Part shown: one piece after another, positions 1-7,228 of the stretch | Position numbering within the stretch: the first letter of the stretch is position 1 | Layout of the letters: the number at the start of each line of letters is the position of its first letter | Source of the DNA: Lachnospiraceae bacterium | Lineage (GTDB): Bacteria; Bacillota; Clostridia; Lachnospirales; Lachnospiraceae | Length of the DNA: 64,000 nt | Assembly: GCA_017526745.1 (NCBI GenBank) | Contig: JAFXQX010000012.1 | Span: 1-64,000 of the forward strand | Reading direction: 5' to 3' | Translations under genes and position numbers: made by a program | The notes under the pieces: generated by a model | The model's input: only the letters and a program-made list of their open reading frames with translations | Told to the model about the DNA's origin: nothing | Database searches by the model: none

Positions 1-2
1 AA

Positions 3-218
3 ACCGGATTCAAGGATAGCTTCGATCATGCTAAAACAAAGTTTGGTCCGAAGAGTAAAAAGAGCGACGAAAATGTGTCCTCAAATAGTAGTGTACATCA
101 GGAAAATCAGTGCTCAAATCATAGTGTAGACACATGTGGAGTCGGCCTGTCTTCTGATGAGAATATAGCGTGTTCAGGCTGTTATGACGTATGGTCCGGC
201 CGGCAATGTGTGGTATAA
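3..218 (+). CDS. 3' end of an unidentified gene (partial)
   Basis: One forward frame is open from the left edge to a TAA at 216-218, giving 71 residues. The early part is Lys/Ser/Asp-rich and hydrophilic; the later part contains several Cys, Gly and Asn residues. I recognise no family. The stop lies inside the -10 element of the next gene, so this gene ends just where the next transcript is predicted to begin. Codon choice looks only moderately gene-like, and the open frame could be chance. Confidence 0.35.
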   Translation, partial: TGFKDSFDHAKTKFGPKSKKSDENVSSNSSVHQENQCSNHSVDTCGVGLSSDENIACSGCYDVWSGRQCVV

Positions 219-219
219 T
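211..219 (+). promoter_or_regulatory. Extended -10 promoter of the first complete operon
   Basis: TGGTATAAT is a perfect extended -10 (TATAAT at 214-219). No -35 is recognisable. The predicted transcription start is about 225-226, which falls on an in-frame ATG at 225. Confidence 0.6.
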
Positions 220-263
220 CCGGTATGGACCGCAAACCCCGACCCCGGGGTCCGATTTGGAAT

Positions 264-890
264 ATGGATACAAGAGAAGAGATATTAAAATACGGATTGT
301 CATTTCCGGATACATATACGGATGCGCCGTTTCATGACGATAACTGGCAGCTGGTCAGATATAAGGGAAACAAAAAAGCGTTCCTCTGGACATATGAAAG
401 GAACGGGTTTCTTAATGTGAACGTTAAGGCGGATCCGGAAAAAGCATATTTCTGGCGCAGGATATATAGGTCCGTGCTCCCCGGATATCATCAGAACAAG
501 GATCACTGGAACACGATAGTACTTGACGGGAGTATACCCGAAAAGGATATCAGACTGATGATCGCGGAAAGCTATGATCTTATCAGCGACAGTCCGTCAA
601 AGCGGATATATGAAGCAGTCAGGAAGATACCGGCAGGATGTGTCGCAACCTATGCGCAGATAGCGGAGCTTGCCGGAGATAAGAAGATGGCAAGGGCGGT
701 CGGAAATGCCCTTCATAAGAATCCCGATCCGGATAATATACCCTGCTTTCGAGTTGTTAATTCCAAGGGAGAACTTGCGGGCGAATTCGCATTCGGAGGA
801 AGCGGTGCACAGGCCAGCCTTCTGGAAGCGGATGGAATCAGGGTGACAGACGGACGTGTCGATCTCAGACAGTATCAGTGGAAAACATGA
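264..890 (+). CDS. YjbR/MmcQ domain fused to MGMT-like (alkyltransferase-family) domain
   Basis: The protein has 208 residues from the ATG at 264. Residues 1-105 match the YjbR/MmcQ DNA-binding-like fold (W28, the GNKKAF motif, the HWNT motif near 80-84). Residues 110-208 match the C-terminal DNA-binding and active-site domain of O6-alkylguanine-DNA alkyltransferases, including the Arg-finger/helix region and the loop ending in PCFRVV (Cys161). The usual motif is PCHRV, so the His that activates the Cys is Phe162 here. It may be a repair methyltransferase of a divergent subfamily or an alkyltransferase-like damage sensor. An ATG at 225 would add 13 Pro/Arg-rich residues; I prefer 264 because the domain begins there, though neither start has a good ribosome site. 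Its stop overlaps the next start (ATGA), and the next gene is also a DNA repair enzyme. Confidence 0.8.
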   Translation: MDTREEILKYGLSFPDTYTDAPFHDDNWQLVRYKGNKKAFLWTYERNGFLNVNVKADPEKAYFWRRIYRSVLPGYHQNKDHWNTIVLDGSIPEKDIRLMIAESYDLISDSPSKRIYEAVRKIPAGCVATYAQIAELAGDKKMARAVGNALHKNPDPDNIPCFRVVNSKGELAGEFAFGGSGAQASLLEADGIRVTDGRVDLRQYQWKT

Positions 891-1372
891 AAGAACACAT
901 AGTACATCCCATACCTCCCTTTTATGATAAGGAGTCGATGATCCTGATACTCGGAAGCTTTCCTTCGGTAAGATCACGCGAGCAGATGTTCTTCTACGGT
1001 CATCCGCAGAACCGGTTCTGGAAAGTGATCGCAGGGGTATTTGATGACGATGTTCCGGAAAGTATCAGCGATAAAAAGGATTTTCTTACAAAACATCACA
1101 TCGCATTGTGGGATGTTATCGGAGAGTGTGATATAAAAGGCTCATCGGACGCCAGTATAGAAAATGTTGTCGCGAACGATCTTTCAATGATAATGAATAC
1201 GGCAAATATCCAAGGTATTTTTGTCAACGGAAAGACGGCAGAAAAGTACTATATAAAATATACCGAGAATGCAGTCGGACAAAAAGCCGTATGCCTGCCG
1301 TCCACCAGTCCCGCAAACGCCGCATGGAATCTAGAGCGGCTTATAAGCGACTGGAAAAGGTCCATGATATAA
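887..1372 (+). CDS. DNA-deoxyinosine glycosylase (UDG superfamily, HDG type)
   Basis: The 161-residue protein belongs to the uracil-DNA glycosylase superfamily of the hypoxanthine-DNA glycosylase type. It would remove deaminated bases such as hypoxanthine to start base excision repair. The N-terminal LGSFPS block followed by the GHPQNRFW block is the signature active-site region. The C-terminal LPSTSPAN segment is the other family motif. The start is the ATG at 887, overlapping the previous stop as ATGA; an in-frame GTG at 878 is less likely. It shares an operon with the alkyltransferase-like gene upstream, forming a small DNA-repair pair. Confidence 0.88.
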   Translation: MKEHIVHPIPPFYDKESMILILGSFPSVRSREQMFFYGHPQNRFWKVIAGVFDDDVPESISDKKDFLTKHHIALWDVIGECDIKGSSDASIENVVANDLSMIMNTANIQGIFVNGKTAEKYYIKYTENAVGQKAVCLPSTSPANAAWNLERLISDWKRSMI

Positions 1373-2079
1373 TGTTGAATCAGTTTTCGAGAATACAATT
1401 ATTATACGGTCAAGAAGCGATGGGAAGGCTTGCATCTTCCCGTGTTGCCGTGTTCGGGATAGGCGGGGTCGGAGGCTTTGTTGTTGAAGCTTTGGCCAGA
1501 AGCGGGATCGGAGCGCTCGATCTTATTGATGATGACAAGGTATGCCTTACGAACATAAACCGTCAGATAATCGCCACAAGAAAGACCATCGGACAGTATA
1601 AGGTGGATGTAGCCAAAGAGCGGGTTTGTGATATCAATCCCGGATGCGAGGTCAGAACATACAAGACCTTTTTCTTACCCGATACGCAGGATCAGTTTGA
1701 TTTTCGCGATTATGACTATGTTGTGGATGCTATCGATACGGTCACCGGCAAGATCGCTATCATAGAAAAGGCCAATAAAGAACAGGTCCCGGTCATATCC
1801 TCCATGGGTGCCGGAAACAAGATAAATGCCGCGATGTTTGAAGTGGCGGATATATATCAGACGTCCGTATGCCCGCTTGCAAAAGTGATGAGACGCGAAC
1901 TCAAAAAGAGAGGGATAAAATCTCTCAAGGTCGTATATTCAAAAGAGAAACCGAGAAAATGCTCCGAGCGCAGGGACACTCCCGGCTCGACCGCGTTTGT
2001 CCCGTCCGTTGCGGGACTGATCATCGCGGGAGAAGTGATAAACGATCTTACGGGAATACAGAGGGAAAACTATGATTGA
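1372..2079 (+). CDS. tcdA: tRNA threonylcarbamoyladenosine dehydratase (TcdA/CsdL), ThiF/HesA family
   Basis: This 235-residue E1-like enzyme adenylates and cyclises N6-threonylcarbamoyladenosine at tRNA position 37 to the cyclic ct6A form. The MLNQFSR start is typical of TcdA. A GxGGVG nucleotide-binding loop follows near residues 29-34, then acidic residues of the second strand (IDDDKV) and the NRQ motif of the adenylating family. The start at 1372 uses the last base of the previous stop (TAATG). The open frame extends further upstream, but that part overlaps the glycosylase and does not look native. Its 3' end overlaps larE by 8 bases, so the two are translationally coupled. Confidence 0.92.
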   Translation: MLNQFSRIQLLYGQEAMGRLASSRVAVFGIGGVGGFVVEALARSGIGALDLIDDDKVCLTNINRQIIATRKTIGQYKVDVAKERVCDINPGCEVRTYKTFFLPDTQDQFDFRDYDYVVDAIDTVTGKIAIIEKANKEQVPVISSMGAGNKINAAMFEVADIYQTSVCPLAKVMRRELKKRGIKSLKVVYSKEKPRKCSERRDTPGSTAFVPSVAGLIIAGEVINDLTGIQRENYD

Positions 2080-2923
2080 CAAAACGGAGCTTTCCGAAGA
2101 ACAGAATAATAAACTGAACGATCTTAAGAAGATCATAGAAGATCTCGGAAGCCTGGCTGTCGGGTTTTCCGGAGGGGTGGACTCCGCTTTTCTGCTCGCA
2201 GTCTCCCATGAAGTTTTAAAGGACCGGGTGATCGCCGTGACAGAGGATGATGCATCGGTACCAACGCGCGAAGTAGATGAAGCAATAGCTTTCTGCGAAG
2301 ATAGAGGGATCAGACACATTCTGTGCAAGGCCGATCCGATGCAGGAAGAAGGATACAGGAACAATTCAGCTGACAGGTGTTACTTCTGTAAACGCGGCAT
2401 CTTTTCCGAGATAAAAAAGATCGCCGAAGAAAACGGGATCAGGTATGTGGCTGAAGGCTCCAACATGGATGATCTCGGGGATTACCGTCCCGGGCTTAAA
2501 GCGGTCGAAGAGCTCTCGGTGATAAGCCCGCTTAGACAGGCAAAACTTACCAAAGCCGACATACGTCAGATATCAAAAGCAATGGGACTTCCCACATGGA
2601 ACAAGCCCGCCTACGCATGCCTTGCATCAAGGTTTGTGTATGGGGAGCAGATCACGGAAGAAAAACTTCGGATGATCGACCGCGCCGAACAGTTTCTGAT
2701 CGAACTGGGCTTTTTTGAAGAGCGCGTAAGGATGCACAATAATATAGCAAGGATAGAGGTACCGCCCCAGGACATTCCCCGCCTTGCCTCTGATGAGATC
2801 AGGAATAAAGTATATGAGGAACTGAAGAAGATCGGATTTATGTTTGTGACGCTGGACATGAAAGGTTACCGTACCGGAAGCATGAATGCGACGCTTAATC
2901 TTCAAGAGGGTCAGAACGTATGA
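2072..2923 (+). CDS. larE: LarE-family ATP-dependent sulfur transferase
   Basis: The protein has 283 residues and belongs to the PP-loop ATP pyrophosphatase family. LarE adenylates and thiolates pyridine dicarboxylic mononucleotide to build the nickel-pincer cofactor of lactate racemase, sacrificing its own cysteine sulfur. The PP-loop SGGVDS lies at residues 33-38. The sacrificial-type cysteine is present in the ACLASR motif (Cys183), and a CYFCK motif is at 103-107. No larA, larB or larC is nearby; instead the gene is coupled to tcdA upstream and a DMT exporter downstream (ATGA overlap at 2920). It could therefore serve another sulfur insertion, so the family call is firm but the pathway is not. 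Confidence 0.88.
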   Translation: MIDKTELSEEQNNKLNDLKKIIEDLGSLAVGFSGGVDSAFLLAVSHEVLKDRVIAVTEDDASVPTREVDEAIAFCEDRGIRHILCKADPMQEEGYRNNSADRCYFCKRGIFSEIKKIAEENGIRYVAEGSNMDDLGDYRPGLKAVEELSVISPLRQAKLTKADIRQISKAMGLPTWNKPAYACLASRFVYGEQITEEKLRMIDRAEQFLIELGFFEERVRMHNNIARIEVPPQDIPRLASDEIRNKVYEELKKIGFMFVTLDMKGYRTGSMNATLNLQEGQNV

Positions 2924-3873
2924 AAAAAGATGCAAGTAAGCTGTGGAGCTTTTTCCCCGTTACATTTGCAGCGGCATTTTTCTGCTGTATTTTGTGGGGA
3001 AGCGCCAGCCCTGCGATCAAGATCGCCTATAAGCTGTTCGGGATAGGAGCGGATGACACGGCTTCCCGCCTCATGCTTGCGGGAGCAAGATTTATGATCG
3101 CCGGCATCATGGTGATACTGTTCTTCTCGGTCATTAACAGAAAGTTCCTCCTGCCCAAACGTTCGTCCGGCAGGCTGATACTGACTTTATCTTTTCTGCA
3201 GACGGTCGGACAGTACTTTTTCTTCTTTATGGCGCTCGCTCACACAACGGGAGTCCGGGGATCCATAATCAATGCGGCGGGGAATTTTCTCACCATAGTG
3301 TTTGCGGTATATATCTTCCGGCTGGAAAAGATGACGTTAAGAAAGATCCTCGGCTGTATCGTAGGATTTTCGGGGATCATCATGATACTTGGAGGAGGTG
3401 CCGCACTGGCGGAAGGAGGCGGCATTTCGTTTGCGGGTGAAGGCGCGATGCTTACGGCCGATATTTTCTATGCCCTGTCCGGATGCTGCATCAAGATCTT
3501 TTCCAAAGATGAGGATCCGGTTGTCCTTAGCGGATATCAGTTTCTGACAGGCGGGATCATACTGTTCATAATAGGCCGCATCATGGGAGGAGCGCTGGTG
3601 TTTGCGACCGCATCGTGCTGGGGGAACCTCATATACATGGGATTTATATCAGCAGGAGCCTATACACTGTGGGGAATCCTGCTAAAATACAATCCTGTGA
3701 GCCGCATATCGATCCTCGGATTCATGAATCCGGTCATGGGAGTGCTGCTTTCGGCGGCTTTCCTCGGAGAGAATAGGGAGGCATTTTCACTGACGGGCCT
3801 TCTCTCACTTGTGCTTGTTTCTCTCGGGATCATAATCGTTAACATTTCCAAAGACAAGGCAGAAATGAAATGA
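2920..3873 (+). CDS. EamA/DMT-superfamily transporter
   Basis: A 317-residue integral membrane protein with about ten hydrophobic segments arranged as two EamA repeats (roughly residues 10-155 and 165-310). The first repeat begins with a CCILWGSASPAIK segment typical of the family, and the second contains SAGAYTLWGIL and FMNPVMGVLLS. Members export amino acids, nucleosides or other metabolites; the substrate cannot be read from sequence. It overlaps larE upstream (ATGA) and the kinase-like gene downstream (4 bases), so it is an internal gene of the operon. Confidence 0.88.
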   Translation: MKKDASKLWSFFPVTFAAAFFCCILWGSASPAIKIAYKLFGIGADDTASRLMLAGARFMIAGIMVILFFSVINRKFLLPKRSSGRLILTLSFLQTVGQYFFFFMALAHTTGVRGSIINAAGNFLTIVFAVYIFRLEKMTLRKILGCIVGFSGIIMILGGGAALAEGGGISFAGEGAMLTADIFYALSGCCIKIFSKDEDPVVLSGYQFLTGGIILFIIGRIMGGALVFATASCWGNLIYMGFISAGAYTLWGILLKYNPVSRISILGFMNPVMGVLLSAAFLGENREAFSLTGLLSLVLVSLGIIIVNISKDKAEMK

Positions 3874-4886
3874 AGTATTACTTCAGAATAGTCGCGGCAG
3901 GCGTCGTGTTATATATTATTGGGGCGGCCGCCCTTTTGTTATCGGTCAGGGACAGCGAAGTACCGTGGGGACTGATCGCCGGACTTTTGCTGTTTGGGAT
4001 CGCCCTTTTACTTGGAGCATATTTTTACGGTCTGTATGTAAGAAAGAAGATAGTGATCCCGCTTGAGAACATGAGGATATATGCCGGAAAGATAGCAGAA
4101 GGTGACATTACGGATCTTCCCGAGGAAGATGGACATAATGATTTTGGCGAATTTGCGGAGAGTTTCGGGATAGTATGTGATGAGCTCGAAAAATCACGGG
4201 ACAGGGAGAGACAGCTCTGCAGCAGACAGCGCGACTTTGTCACATCACTCGGTCAGGAATTAAAGACTCCCATTACCGGCATCAGGCTTACCGCGGAGCA
4301 TTTAAGGGCCGGTCTTACCGAGGATCTGGACCTTAAAAAGGCCAAAGAGATATATGCGAAAAACCTCGACAGCATTTATGAAAAGGCCGGTACGATCGAG
4401 GAGCTCCTTACCGAACTAGTCACATCGGCTCTCGATGATCTCGGAGAGGTCAGGGTAAGCTGTGCGGATGAAAATGCGCAGGTGCTTGAAGATATGATGA
4501 GAAAATACGATGACAGGGGAATGATTTCAGCGTATCCCGTTCCCGATGTTCTCATCAACATCGACACAAGGCGGATGAGCCAGGTGATAGAAAACATCAT
4601 AGTCAACTCCTACCAGTATGCCAACACTCCTATCGATGTCGGATATCTTGTGACAGATGATTTTCTGCAGATGATGATAACGGATCACGGTCCGGGAGTT
4701 GCATCGGATGAGATAGACCATATCACGGACAGGTTCTACAGGAGCAGACTGGGGGCAGGCAGCAAGGATGGCAGCGGGCTCGGTCTTTATACTGCAAGGC
4801 TTTTGATGACAAAGATGGGCGGGGAACTGCTCGTCGCAAATACGGGGACAGGGCTTTGCATCTCGCTTCTGATCCCTTTAAGTTAG
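3870..4886 (+). CDS. Histidine-kinase-like sensor lacking the phospho-acceptor His
   Basis: The 338-residue protein has two membrane segments (about 5-25 and 34-56), a HAMP-like linker (57-110), a dimerisation helix and an ATPase domain. The H-box reads LGQELKTPITG: the position of the autophosphorylated His is Gln129, encoded by CAG at 4254-4256. The ATP lid and pocket look intact: N-box with Asn242 and Asn246, G1 DHGPG at 272-276, G2 GSGLGLY at 301-307. There is almost no extracytoplasmic loop and no response regulator beside it. It probably acts as an ATP-binding pseudokinase or partner of another kinase; an alternative acceptor is not obvious. It is the last gene of the operon, followed by a separate promoter. 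Confidence 0.85.
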   Translation: MKYYFRIVAAGVVLYIIGAAALLLSVRDSEVPWGLIAGLLLFGIALLLGAYFYGLYVRKKIVIPLENMRIYAGKIAEGDITDLPEEDGHNDFGEFAESFGIVCDELEKSRDRERQLCSRQRDFVTSLGQELKTPITGIRLTAEHLRAGLTEDLDLKKAKEIYAKNLDSIYEKAGTIEELLTELVTSALDDLGEVRVSCADENAQVLEDMMRKYDDRGMISAYPVPDVLINIDTRRMSQVIENIIVNSYQYANTPIDVGYLVTDDFLQMMITDHGPGVASDEIDHITDRFYRSRLGAGSKDGSGLGLYTARLLMTKMGGELLVANTGTGLCISLLIPLS

Positions 4887-4909
4887 AATATGAAAGAGAA
4901 GTCCTTCTA

Positions 4910-4938
4910 TTGACGATAAGGTGATTGACCGATATAAT
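4910..4938 (+). promoter_or_regulatory. Sigma-A-type promoter of the Rrf2 gene
   Basis: TTGACG at 4910-4915 and TATAAT at 4933-4938 are separated by 17 bases. The predicted start is about 4945. Confidence 0.8.
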
Positions 4939-4939
4939 A

Positions 4940-4956
4940 CCTATCGCACAAATAGG
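4940..4956. promoter_or_regulatory. Inverted repeat over the transcription start, possible Rrf2 operator
   Basis: CCTAT at 4940-4944 is mirrored by ATAGG at 4952-4956 with a 7-base centre. It spans the predicted start of the Rrf2 gene, a usual location for autoregulation. The arms are short, so the call is tentative. Confidence 0.35.
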
Positions 4957-4982
4957 GGTTTGGTAGATTACGGAGGAACGAA

Positions 4983-5387
4983 ATGATCTCAACAAGAGGA
5001 CGATATGCTTTGAGGGTTATGATCGACATAGGCCTGAACCAGAAAGACGGTTATGTTCCCATGAAAGAGGTTGCTAACCGTCAGGGACTGTCGCTCAAAT
5101 ACCTTGAACAGATACTTCCCGCACTCACCAGGAACGGACTGGTGCAGGGCCTGCATGGAAAGGGAGGCGGATACAGACTCACCAGAAAACCGGAAGAATA
5201 CCGGATCGGTGAGATACTCCGGATCACCGAAAAAGATCTGGCACCGGTCAGCTGCCTTGCGGAAGGCGCACAAAAATGTGACAGAGCTTCCGAGTGTAAA
5301 ACGATCTCATTCTGGAGGGGACTCAATGAGGTCACTAATGCATATCTTGATTCAAAGACACTGCTTGATCTGATGGAAGAGAACTGA
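4983..5387 (+). CDS. Rrf2-family transcriptional regulator with three clustered cysteines
   Basis: This 134-residue protein begins with the standard Rrf2 winged-helix start (MISTRGRYALRVMIDI). The recognition helix is near 28-50, and a Gly-rich wing (GKGGGYRL) lies near 59-66. Cys91, Cys99 and Cys105 sit where IscR carries its Fe-S cluster ligands (92, 98, 104), so a redox, iron or Fe-S signal is plausible. The first spacing is two residues longer than in IscR. A good GGAGG site precedes the ATG at 4983. Its stop overlaps the start of the lipoprotein gene (TGATG), so it is cotranscribed with that gene rather than with isc/suf genes. Confidence 0.9.
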   Translation: MISTRGRYALRVMIDIGLNQKDGYVPMKEVANRQGLSLKYLEQILPALTRNGLVQGLHGKGGGYRLTRKPEEYRIGEILRITEKDLAPVSCLAEGAQKCDRASECKTISFWRGLNEVTNAYLDSKTLLDLMEEN

Positions 5388-7228
5388 TGCCCAAAAGAGT
5401 ATTCGGAATAATCATAATATCGCTTCTGGTGATATTTATACTGGTATCCTGTTCCGGCGAGACGGAGTTCCAGCCGGCGGAAAGTGTTCCTGCCGCAGAA
5501 GATGCTGCCGCCCCTTCCGTAACTCCTTCAGCGGATCAGCCGGCTGCGGCGGATGATACCAAGGCAGATACCGGAAAGACCGAAAGCAAGGAAGATCTTG
5601 CCGCAGATCCCGGACACCATGTAAGACTGCGTCTTACCGACAGCGGTAAGGATGTGTTTGCGCTGTCAGGATTCTTAAGAGCTGACTACCGTTATGGTCC
5701 CTCGATAATGAGTGATGGAAAGGGAGGCATCCATGCATGGTTTGCATCTCCCGGTGACAGCCGAAAAGAATATGACTGGATAACTTACAAATATTCCGCC
5801 GACGGAGGAAACACATGGAGCAACGAGAAAGTTGTTCTGTCTCCGACACCCGGAAGTGCGGATGCTATGTCTGTATGCGATCCTGACGTTTTTTTCTATG
5901 ACGGATACTATTACATCGGCTACACGGGAACCGTCAATAAAGAGGGCTTGTGTAACAATGTCTTCCTGGCAAGATCCGAATCTCCGGACGGACCGTTTGA
6001 AAAATGGGACGGGAAGCAGTGGGGAGGATCTCCTGTTCCGAGCGTGTATTTTGAAGGAATAGATATCGGATGGGGCGTGGGCGAACCCAGCTTTGTTGTT
6101 CTTGATGATACTCTCTATGTTTATAATACGCTCGACTCGTTTTCCGATGTATTCGGATGGGTAAGGGCGACGCAGGTACACACTGCGGATCTTACAGATC
6201 CGATGTGGCCGTCAAAGTTAAATTGTGAAGGTATCTCCGTTTTCAGGAATGATTCTCTTGTAAACGGCGATTACACATATGAAGATTCGGATTCGTGGGA
6301 TGTTGCATATCTTGAGGATTCGAAGAAATTTGTTGCACTTGCGACCAACAGAAGGTTTAAGGATGACAGTTGTCTCCTGTATTACGAATCGGATGACGGA
6401 GTGCATTTTGAACGTGTGTCGGAGCTTAATACAAACGTCATCACCGGATGTCATAACTGCGGACTGATGGCCGACGGCAAAGGACACATATCAAAAGACG
6501 ACAACACAATGTTAGGATACGCATACTCGGGTTCGGATGAGTCAAGATGGGGAATGTGGGCGACCAGATTTGCTCCGGTCAAGATCGACTACACGAAGGA
6601 GATCGACAGGTCCGAGGATGGTAAGGAGAATCTCAAACAGAGTATCACGATAGATGAATCCCTTCTGTCGCCGAAGCCTATAATGCTTCTTACCGATCAG
6701 CTGACATATACAGGGTATCTCGACAATCCCGTGAACATCAAATACTATCTGATGAACAGCTACAGAAAAAAGACCGGGATAAGTGCCGAACAGATAAAGA
6801 TCACATATGATCAGGGAATGCTGAGACTTGGAGAAGATAACCGTCTTGTTCCGATAAAAGAGGGCGTCAGCATGGTAGAGATCGAATATGGCGGTCTCAG
6901 AAGACAGATACGCATACGCGTTCTTTCCGATGATTATGATGAGACTACCATCAGGTCATTCTACCCTGTCTGTAAGAACTACTATATCAATGCGGCACAG
7001 CCTATCATCATGAAGATCAGACCCATGGCAGTATTTGAGGATTACTCGGTTGAAGAACTGTCGGGATATGAGATAAACGCCAATAACCTAAAGTTCAGAT
7101 CTTCGGACACTTCCGTAGTGAAGATCAGCAGGGACGGCACTCTTACGCCCGTCGCCTCGGGAACCGCTGTCATAACCGTTCAGGCTGAAAGCTGCGGATA
7201 CACCGTTGATGTATATGTGAACCTGTGA
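5387..7228 (+). CDS. Large lipoprotein with beta-propeller (GH43-like fold) and Ig-like C-terminus
   Basis: The 613-residue protein has a lipoprotein signal with lipobox LVSC (Cys22), then an Ala/Pro/Asp-rich tether to about residue 75. The region from about 75 to 405 has repeated Trp/Gly/Asp blades (DPDVFFYDGYYYIGYTG, GEPSFVVLDDTLYVY) like five-bladed propellers of GH43/GH32-type proteins. I cannot assign catalytic acids with confidence. The C-terminal 180 residues end in an Ig-like segment resembling BIG2 (SSDTSVVKISRDGTLTPVASGTAVITV). It may bind or degrade an extracellular glycan. It is translationally coupled to the Rrf2 gene. Its stop codon touches the stop of the converging SGNH gene. 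Confidence 0.75.
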   Translation: MPKRVFGIIIISLLVIFILVSCSGETEFQPAESVPAAEDAAAPSVTPSADQPAAADDTKADTGKTESKEDLAADPGHHVRLRLTDSGKDVFALSGFLRADYRYGPSIMSDGKGGIHAWFASPGDSRKEYDWITYKYSADGGNTWSNEKVVLSPTPGSADAMSVCDPDVFFYDGYYYIGYTGTVNKEGLCNNVFLARSESPDGPFEKWDGKQWGGSPVPSVYFEGIDIGWGVGEPSFVVLDDTLYVYNTLDSFSDVFGWVRATQVHTADLTDPMWPSKLNCEGISVFRNDSLVNGDYTYEDSDSWDVAYLEDSKKFVALATNRRFKDDSCLLYYESDDGVHFERVSELNTNVITGCHNCGLMADGKGHISKDDNTMLGYAYSGSDESRWGMWATRFAPVKIDYTKEIDRSEDGKENLKQSITIDESLLSPKPIMLLTDQLTYTGYLDNPVNIKYYLMNSYRKKTGISAEQIKITYDQGMLRLGEDNRLVPIKEGVSMVEIEYGGLRRQIRIRVLSDDYDETTIRSFYPVCKNYYINAAQPIIMKIRPMAVFEDYSVEELSGYEINANNLKFRSSDTSVVKISRDGTLTPVASGTAVITVQAESCGYTVDVYVNL

